Shown: positions 56,712-64,000 of the stretch, piece by piece
Numbering within the stretch: position 1 is the stretch's first letter
Layout: each line of letters starts with the position of its first letter
DNA from: Aaosphaeria pasadenensis
Taxonomy: Eukaryota; Ascomycota; Dothideomycetes; Pleosporales
Direction of reading: 5' to 3'
DNA: 64,000 nucleotides
Assembly (NCBI GenBank): GCA_022813625.1
Contig: JAKLMB010000022.1
Location: forward strand, 1-64,000
Notes under the pieces: model-generated
Database searches by the model: none
Seen by the model: the letters and a program-made list of their open reading frames with translations, nothing else
What the model was told of the DNA's origin: nothing
Position numbers and translations under genes: made by a program

Positions 56712-59700
56712 ATGATGGCCACCAACGACTCAACGCAACCCACCCAACCTGCTACTCAGCAGGTACTTGACCCCCGACGATTAGGCCGTAACCACTCTGG
56801 ACTTAACGAGAAAGATGTAGCAGACGTGCTCGCCGTCTTGCATCCTGCATCGCCAGGTGCCATCAAAATTGTAGAGGATATGGCAGCGACAAGGCGACAG
56901 CACGTCCTATTTCGCAATCCATACGACGACTCGTTCGGCGAATATTCAGACATTGAAGAGCAGGAAACCATTATCATGAACCCACCATTCGAGGAACCAA
57001 CGAGAAACTCCGGAATTGGTGCTGACCTAGCTTTGCGCATGTCCTCCCCTTTGAAAGAGCCTAGCCTCGGATTCGTTTTTGGGCGTAACGAGAGATCCTC
57101 TGACATAGTCTTTGGTTCGGATTCTGGGAAACGTATCAGTAACCAGCATTTCCGCATATACCTAAACGAGAACACCATCCTCATGCTAGAAGACATGTCA
57201 ACCAATGGAACACTTGTCGATGAGAATTTGTTAAGAGGTCGCGAATCAGGGCGATTTGCCAAGTCGCGGATGCTCAATTCTGGCTCCATCATATGCATCC
57301 AGAACGCCAATGAAAATGAGGTCATAAAGTTCATCGTTCGCATTCCATCGCGTACATCCCATCAACACCACTACCACGAGAACGTTCGTGCATTTCTAAC
57401 AAAGTGTGTAAGAGGACCCGAGCAGCTCAAAGGTGGGTCCCCCTTTTTATGGACGAAGCTCAGCGACTAATCATCTCACAAGCAGCCCTTCAACGCCTGG
57501 GGAAAGATCGTAGCGGACCGCCGATGCATTGGGATGGTGGAGTAAAGTACAACATCATAGGTCAGTAGTGCACCAAGTAAAGATGAGACGAAATCTGGAC
57601 TAAGCGGAATCTAGGTCTTCTTGGAAAGGGTGCATTTGCGACGGTTCATCAACTTGCCACTAAGATTGACGGTAGTTTGCTGGCAGCAAAGGAACTTGAA
57701 AAGAGACGTTTCATGAAGAATGGCCAGCTTGACAAAAAGATTGACAACGAGATGAAAATCATGGAAGAATTGCGACACCCCAACGTTGTCCAGTTTGTCG
57801 AGTACTATGACCAGGGCGACTTTCTTTACATCATCATGGAGTTTGTTCGGCACGGTGATCTGCAAGGATATCTTAACCAACGGGGCCGCATGCCAGAGTC
57901 ACTGGTCCGGACGATGGCCCAACAAATCCTGAGTGCCCTTGCCTATCTCCATCGAAGGAAGATTACGCACCGCGACATCAAGCCAGATAATATACTCATT
58001 GCAAGTTTCGAGCCTTTCAGTGTCAAGCTGTCTGATTTTGGGCTGTCTAAGGTTGTCAAACATGACGAAACGTTCCTTAAGACTTTCTGCGGCACACTTC
58101 TATATTGCGCACCCGAGGTTTTTCCCGATTTCGATGGAAGGGCAACTCAGGGAACAAAACGACGCCGTGGAGCAAAGCAGCAATTTCATTCGTACAGCTC
58201 GTCTGTGGACATTTGGTCATTTGCTGCTGTTCTTTGGTATGCGTTGTGTGGCAAACCGCCTTTCGAAGGCATCGCTGACGCTACGGGTCGAGCGATGTAC
58301 AACAATATCATGACCACATGCCTAGATACGACTCCCTTGCGAGAAGCCAACGTATCCGATCTATGCATCAACCTTCTTTGCCGCATGCTGCAGACCGATC
58401 CAGCCCTTCGCCCGACAGATCGAGAGTGTCTCAATCATCCTTGGCTAAGAGAGGGTGTCGCAGTAGCAGTACTTGAAGATCCGACCCTTCAAAGCATTCT
58501 GGAGGAGGATGAATCAGAGAACGTGGAGGAACAGCTCTCCCAACTCAATTTTTGCGAGGATCTTCTGCAGTCTGACGATTACGGCTGTGATGTTCTTGAA
58601 GATGCCGAGTTCGAGCAACTCGTGAGCGACCGGCAATCTAAGAAGATACGTGTAGATCCACTGGTGCCGCGGAACCAGATGCGCGATAAAAACCACGGCG
58701 CTAGCTCGAACCCTTCATTTCAATCAGAACACCTCGATGATGACAAAGATGCTGCTGAGAGCTTCAGGATCGAGATGAAGCATTTGGACAAGCAACGACT
58801 CTTCGGGGAGATTGGACAGTCTGCACTCCAGAGCTCAGGAATCCTCAGTGCTCATGCAAATGATGCTCTTTCACATGATGACACCAGTAGCGAGGTTTTG
58901 CCCGATACCATCCTTCCCGACCAAGTAGCGATTACTAGCAACCGTGGGCTACAGGAACAGGTAGACACTTCGGGTCACAAGTATCTCCCCCAATCCAACA
59001 CAACGTTCTCGTCACCAAGTCTGCTCGGCGCGGAATCAATGGTTCGCGATTTGAATATGATCTCGGCTCAGTCCCCAACATCTGGCGCTCACAGCCCTGA
59101 TAGTCCCGCAACCCCAAGGACACCAGCGGCTTCCCAGCATAATGCTCCTAGCACAGATGTTTCGCAGCATAGCCAGGTCAGCGAAGCGACACCTAGAGCC
59201 AAGCCTCCCCAACTGGACAGACAAATCAGCTTACCGAAGACGGCCTCGTTCTACTATGACCCTTACGACCCTAGTACCCACAATCTCGAGTATGCAAGCA
59301 AAGTCAGCGGATTTGATTTTGTTGGAGCCGCAGCAGCCAAGGTTGCCGAGACAAAGCTGCCTGATACGATGAGATATTCTACCGATGCTGGCAATTGCAG
59401 CGGTGGTGATGTTTATCATAATGACCATGAAGATTCAAGTGTCATTCCAGGACTACCATTAGATCTCGATATCAAACCCCCTCCCCGCCGGTTGGGAAAG
59501 CTCGTTGCTACTGCTGACTCGTTTGTCCCGGGTCTAACCCTCAATATTGAACGAAGCCTGACGTCGTGGGGTCGACTTCCAGCAAACACGATAGTATACG
59601 AAAATCCACAAGATACCCGTGTTCCCAAAACAGCTTTCGGGATTTTCTGGTACTCAACTGATGTGGGCAGTCCCAGTGTCGATACTCTCTCCCAGCAGGG

Positions 59701-59977
59701 CAAAGATTGGACAACCTTGAACAGTCTATATGTAGGTATTTCAACTGGTGCCACATCTGGCATCAGTATCAATGGGAAACATCTCCGAAAGGTGGACGAC
59801 AAGGGCCGTCCGTTATTCGGACACTTGCACAATGGAGATATCATCCAAGTGTTTCAGGATGCTCGCGGAGTCGAATGCCTGAAATTCAGATGCGAGATCT
59901 ACCACGGCATCGGGAAAGATCCACGCGCTCCGGGCGAGTCGTTTGATGTTTTCACAAAGAAGAGAGATCATCTCTAA
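56712..59977 (+). CDS. rad53: Checkpoint kinase Rad53/Chk2 (Cds1, ChkB) with two FHA domains
   Basis: Nuclear Ser/Thr kinase that, in yeasts, is activated by Mec1/Tel1-type kinases after replication stress or DNA breaks. Exons 56712-57432, 57486-57560 and 57615-59977 give 1052 aa. FHA1 lies near 115-185 (FGRNERSSD, KRISNQHFRIY, DMSTNGTLVDE). The kinase domain spans about 262-545: LLGKGAFATVH, AAKE Lys, HRDIKPDNIL near 384, DFGLSK near 406, CAPEV. A long Ser/Asp/Glu-rich linker follows. A second FHA-like domain at about 905-1040 has SWGRLPANTIVYENP, then SGISINGKHL. FHA-kinase-FHA is the Rad53 layout; Chk2 and Cds1 have one FHA. The intron 1 acceptor is AAGCAG, so an extra Ala is possible. The upstream CGCGAAA array suggests G1/S control. 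Confidence 0.9.
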
Positions 59978-60612
59978 TCCACAAGCCTCCTAGGCACCTC
60001 GATCCAGAAACTGCCATGTATCTTAAGTGGGAGTTGGTGGCAATTTACTGTTTGCTGTTCTTGTCGGGAAGGTATGTTTCCTTTGTGCATAGCATATCCT
60101 TTCGCCGCTGTCAGATTTATGAGATTGGGGGATTTCTAAACTGGCGATCCTCGAAAAATGCGGATAGACACGGTGCTCCAGAAGACGGGCATCACTGAAG
60201 CTTCACACACTATTGGTACGAGTGTAAATACCCGCGAACCTTTATTGTACGAGTACGGCGCGTCCCCGTGTGCAATAAATGGCAAATATATCAAGCATTA
60301 GCTAGAGATATTATAATTAGACCCTCATAATCGATACACTGTATGGTTTTCGCTCTCGTATCGCATATTTTGTTGGAACAACGAATGACTACCTACACTA
60401 CGTGACTACCTAGTTAGTAGGTACCAAAGTAGTCACGAGTTAGGTTACAGTATTTAGATGACGTAACACTATCGGCGGAACAAACCCTTGAACAATTAAC
60501 TTTGCCGCCGAATTCGCTCCATAAGTATCCATCTCTCAAACCTCATATTCTTGCTCAACACAACGATAGTTTTATTTGGCAACTTCCTCTTCTTCGGCAT
60601 AACGATAGAACC
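59978..60612. other. Intergenic region rad53 / JAC1
   Basis: 635 bp holding the kinase 3' untranslated region and the JAC1 promoter. The JAC1 frame is open upstream to 60502, but with no ATG before 60613. No other element recognised. Confidence 0.55.
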
Positions 60613-61341
60613 ATGCGCCCTATACCCCCATCCATCATACCTAGACTGCTCTCATCAATCCCTTCAGGCAGATCTACAACTACATTCCGCACGCGACAAG
60701 GGCCATGTCTCCTATGCATCCACAGAATCTCCACCCGGTCGTCTCCACGCCTCCAGCAATCCACCACCACTTCAAACACGACCAAAGAGGATACTAGAGC
60801 CGCACCGCAAACCCACTATACTTTCTTCCCGAAATCCCTTCCAGCCGGGCCGCCGCCGCAGGGTGATTTCTCGATAGATCTATCCGCGCTGAAGCGAGAA
60901 TTTCTGCAACTGCAAGCGCGCGCCCACCCAGACTTGCACCCTCCAGCGGACAAGAGCAAGGCGCAGGCGCTCTCTGCGCGGATAAATGAGGCATACAAAA
61001 CGCTATCATCTCCACTGTCGCGAGCGCAATACTTGTTGACGCTGCGGGGGATCGAGGTCGCAGAAGATGAGACGGCCAAGGTGGAGGATCCGGAGCTTTT
61101 GATGGAGGTACTAGAGACGAACGAACGGATTGAGGAGGCGGAATCGGAGGATGACCTCGTGGTTCTTAAGAATGAGAATGAAGCGAAGGTGAGACGGAGT
61201 TTGCAGATTCTGGAAGAGGCTTTCCGGGAAGATGATGTGGATGCGGCGAAACGGGAGGCAGTCAACTTACGCTATTGGGCGAATATTGGAGAAAGTCTTC
61301 ATGCGTGGGAGAAAGGGAAGCCGGTTCAATTGATACATTAG
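60613..61341 (+). CDS. JAC1: Mitochondrial J-type co-chaperone Jac1/HscB
   Basis: Matrix DnaJ-type protein that hands the Fe-S scaffold Isu1 to the Hsp70 Ssq1. 242 aa, one exon. The first about 60 residues are Arg/Ser/Thr-rich with almost no acids, a mitochondrial presequence. The J domain follows: FFPKSLPAGPPPQGDFSID, a helix DLSALKREFLQLQARAHPDL with the HPD motif near 105, then the helix SARINEAYKTLSSPLSRAQY. The C-terminal HscB three-helix domain (about 165-235) contains LLMEVLETNERIEEAES and ends LRYWANIGESLHAWEKG. The ATG at 60613 is the first in the frame and gives a presequence of normal size. There is no zinc-binding N-terminal domain, as in yeast Jac1. Confidence 0.92.
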   Translation: MRPIPPSIIPRLLSSIPSGRSTTTFRTRQGPCLLCIHRISTRSSPRLQQSTTTSNTTKEDTRAAPQTHYTFFPKSLPAGPPPQGDFSIDLSALKREFLQLQARAHPDLHPPADKSKAQALSARINEAYKTLSSPLSRAQYLLTLRGIEVAEDETAKVEDPELLMEVLETNERIEEAESEDDLVVLKNENEAKVRRSLQILEEAFREDDVDAAKREAVNLRYWANIGESLHAWEKGKPVQLIH

Positions 61342-61889
61342 GGTTGGCTTACGAGAAAGAGCAGAGGCGGAAGTGTAGAAGGATGAGAAAACGTCTACCT
61401 GACGGTGTATAGATTACCGAGTACATGATACCCAACTTCATAGTTCGATTCTGGGGCACGGCGCCTTACTGGTCACATTGATATTGACACTGTACTACCA
61501 TTATAAATGCAATAGGGTGAAACTCAAGGCTAAGCTTTGTTCCCAAATAAGGAGTACTTCAAAGCATCATCTATAGCGCATCGTGTGTAGGTAGGTACTA
61601 ATAACCCCATCCATCAGAGGAACGAGTAATCGATCGTACAGAAAGCTCAATTACGTTCACCGTCTACCATAATAATGCCACCACTACCTACTGACCACGA
61701 TTATACTGTGTTGATATTGATACCCAATCATCACGTTTTGCCATCGGGCATCTCCGAATAATGTTGTTTCCATGACCAGCTTCTAAACCGAGTTAAGCGT
61801 CGCGATAGGCCGAGGCTTTCCATTATTCATTCATATCTTCAAGCTCCGAGCGCGCAGAGCAGTTGCCCCTCCTCTCCTTCCTTTCCACC
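61342..61889. other. Intergenic region JAC1 / cytidine deaminase gene
   Basis: 548 bp between tandem genes, with AT-rich first half and C/T-rich sequence before the next ATG. Nothing specific recognised. Confidence 0.55.
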
Positions 61890-62540
61890 ATGTCGACATC
61901 AAATTTTCGACCTGTTCCCGCCGAGGAGGTCACAAAATCGAGCGATGGGTTGATTCACGGCGTTTCGGCTGCAGAGCTACAGGTACTCGGCTCGGAATGT
62001 AACGATGCGAAAGCCACGGCATATTGTAAGCTTTGCCCCTCCATGAGACACGACAGATATTGTCGCGCAGTCGAATCAATGTATGTTTACTTCGAACTAA
62101 CATGGAGATCGTTTTATTAAGGTCCATACTCTCTCTTTCGAGTCGGCGCATCTCTCCTCATTCGCAGCCCCTCGCCATCAGGAGCTGAGCATCACATCGT
62201 ATCAGGCGCCAACGTCGAGAACGCATCCTACCCCGTGGGAACCTGCGCCGAACGCACCGCGATGGGCACCGCAGTACTCCAAGGCCACAAGATCGGTTCC
62301 TACAAGGCAATCGGCGTCTCTACAGACATGGACGACTTCTGTTCGCCGTGCGGCATGTGCAGGCAGTTCTTGCGCGAGTTCTGCGAGGACAGCGTGCCAA
62401 TTTTCATGTTCAACAAGAAAGGAGAGTTTAAGGTAAAGACCATGGGTGAATTGCTGCCATTGAGCTTCGGGCCGTCCAGTCTTCCATCTAGGGATCAGCT
62501 GAAGGGCATCGTGGAGGATGGGAAAGACAAGAAAGCTTAG
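61890..62540 (+). CDS. CDD1: Cytidine deaminase
   Basis: Zinc enzyme of pyrimidine salvage that converts cytidine and deoxycytidine to uridine and deoxyuridine. Exons 61890-62025 and 62122-62540 join (T|GT in a Cys codon) to 184 aa. The junction restores AYCPYSLFRVGASLL, the family's substrate-binding region. Then come SGANVENASYPVGTCAERTA, with the catalytic Glu and first zinc Cys in the CAE motif, and SPCGMCRQFLREF with the other two zinc cysteines. It is longer than yeast Cdd1 (142 aa) by an N-terminal extension of about 25 residues, a Ser/Pro-rich insert (RSPSPSGAEHH) before the active site, and a charged tail. The intron has a GTAAGC donor, ACTAACA branch and TTAAG acceptor. Confidence 0.95.
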
Positions 62541-63287
62541 TTTTCGCAGTTTAGAAGCAATTTCTTATCAAGGTCATTCAACGAAGATGAGAAGTCTACG
62601 ATAGTATTATAATGTCCAGGTCACATGGATAGATTTCGAAGTCAGGAACGAGGGTTGAGATGATGGTGGTTTCCGCATAATTTACACAGTACAATATAGC
62701 TCTAGACAGATGATCGATGACAGGTTTGAATTTGTGATATTCTTTTTGCCAGAACAGCCAAATCTTAGTACTTACGGCTTCGAGTATCACGTACTGCATT
62801 GCACACCTACCTACCTACCCATACCTACCTATAGGTATCTACTCCGTACGTTAATGTACAACCATCTTTAAGCTTAGGTAGACCGTAGGGGTCGCACGTC
62901 GGTAGGTATGGTGACTAGCCAGGTAGCGATAAGCCCATGCTTGATCCGATAAGCAACCCACGTCTTCCCCGTCTCCAGCCAAACAACAAACGATGAACTT
63001 GTCCTGTCCCATCATCCCATCCAAACTAGACTGACCGTCTGTCTGACTGACTATGCATCTCCGCGCCCCGTGGGTATGCGTTAGCAACGTAATATGGCTT
63101 GCATCCCCATTTTGCCAATCACCTCATCGAGAAAACAAATACTCACTCAATTGATTTGTGAACAAAAACCACAATAATGTATCTTCTTCCTCCACTTCCT
63201 CTTCTCTATCTTCCCCAAGCCCATTCCCAAGCCCAAGCATCTCCTCGGCCCCTCCTTACTCCGTGAACTGACATTGACCAGTCGACT
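62541..63287. promoter_or_regulatory. Intergenic region cytidine deaminase / SDR gene
   Basis: 747 bp. It contains CCTACCTACC-type repeats and a TACGGAGTA motif (inverted, 62840-62848) at 62805-62850. The last 120 bp before the SDR ATG are C/T-rich, fitting its promoter and leader. Confidence 0.55.
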
Positions 63288-64000
63288 ATGTCGAAAGAAA
63301 CACCAACATCACACGAGATAGCGCAATCGGAGCACTTCTCGCCATACAGGTCAGATGGAAAACTCGTGAGTTGATCTCTAGTTCATTTATCTATCTATCA
63401 TCATGAAAGCCCAATCAAGGTAGCCGTCGTAACAACTTGCACATATCTAACTGACATGGTGGTGATCCTCTAGTATGGCTTCGTCTGTGTCGTGACCGGA
63501 GCCACTCAAGCTGTTGGCAAAGCCATCGTCACTGAATTAGCAGGTATTTCGATTTTTTCCTTCATCTTATGGTCCAATATGACACTCCCTGGTCGCATGT
63601 GACTTTCGATCAACGTGAAGCTTAACTGAAAATAATGACCAGCTCACGGTGCTGCCTGTATCTACGCATGTTCGTCCCTCCCAGACGAGCCCTATGCCGA
63701 GCTCGCCGAATCAGTCAACGCCCAATTCCCCAATACCAAAGTGATCGGCTACCCATACAAGATCACATCCGAGGAAGATACTTTGGCCCTCATTGATGAT
63801 GTCCTGAATTCATGGGGTCGCCTCGACGTTTGGACCTCGTCGACAGGCCTCCTCGGACCCCATAGCATCACGTCGACCGGCCCGAGAGATCTTTATAGCG
63901 CATTCGAGACGAATGCCATGCCGGCTTTCTTTGCGCTCAAGTACGCTCCTGCTGCTATGCAGAAGACTACACCCAAGGGAAGATACCCTAATGCAGCGCC
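63288..64000 (+). CDS. Short-chain dehydrogenase/reductase, N-terminal part (runs off window)
   Basis: NAD(P)-dependent oxidoreductase of unknown substrate. Exons 63288-63365, 63474-63543 and 63643 onward join in frame; 168 complete codons are visible up to the edge. The N-terminus of about 26 residues is polar. The Rossmann glycine motif is TGATQAVGKAI, with Ala where the second Gly of T-G-x-x-x-G-x-G usually stands. The segment GRLDVWTSSTGLLGP occupies the place of the NNAG motif, with Ser-Ser-Thr-Gly there instead. The alpha-4 region has FETNAMPAFFALKYAPAAM. The Tyr-x-x-x-Lys catalytic pair would be beyond the window. These deviations occur in several fungal SDRs of unknown role, so loss of activity cannot be claimed. 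Confidence 0.85.

Noticed and set aside
1..64000. CRISPR array, bacterial operon or prophage
   Set aside because: No regularly spaced repeats, no Shine-Dalgarno-led gene runs, and spliced fungal genes throughout. The window is eukaryotic.

Overview
The window is nuclear DNA from a filamentous ascomycete (Pezizomycotina). The evidence is short 48-230 bp introns with fungal donor and branch signals, a fungal complex I subunit, HapB and She3-type proteins, a Sla1 ending in NPF, and an AT-rich block mutated in the CpA-to-TpA pattern of RIP (repeat-induced point mutation). The class (Eurotiomycetes, Leotiomycetes or Dothideomycetes) cannot be fixed from sequence alone.

Layout. 1-2686 is the left-truncated 5' part of a Ty3/gypsy retrotransposon on the minus strand. 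Its Gag is destroyed by RIP and its 309-bp 5' LTR is less affected. 2929-7746 holds a divergent pair, a DEP1/Sds3-type Rpd3L subunit (-) and NOP12 (+). A 6.1-kb stretch then leads to hapB (NF-YA), followed by an allantoate-permease-type MFS transporter (-), SLA1 (+), a tiny cysteine-rich CYSTM protein (+), a NUFIP1/CCCH protein (-) divergent from RPC25 (+), and PLC1 (+). After a gene-poor 6-kb region, which contains only a newly assembled 57-codon CxxC protein and weak ORFs, come SHE3 (+), a complex I 17.8-kDa-type subunit (-), an MDR reductase (+), two related C2H2 zinc-finger genes (both -) about 5 kb apart, a Rad53/Chk2 kinase (+), JAC1 (+), cytidine deaminase (+) and the start of an SDR gene (+) that runs off the right edge.

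The genes do not form one pathway. Most are core housekeeping: chromatin, rRNA and snoRNP maturation, Pol III, endocytosis, phosphoinositide signalling, mRNA transport, respiration, Fe-S assembly, the DNA checkpoint and pyrimidine salvage. No secondary-metabolite cluster, CRISPR array, tRNA or rRNA was seen. The points most worth a second look are the 9-mer TACGGAGTA, found about 20 times and only between genes; three CGCGAAA boxes at exact 22-bp spacing upstream of the Rad53 gene; the RIP-killed zinc knuckle with its sharp RIP edge; the CxxC microprotein; the paired C2H2 genes; and a GC-AG intron in RPC25. Gene models were spliced by hand. Every multi-exon CDS listed stays in frame across its junctions, but none has been tested against RNA.
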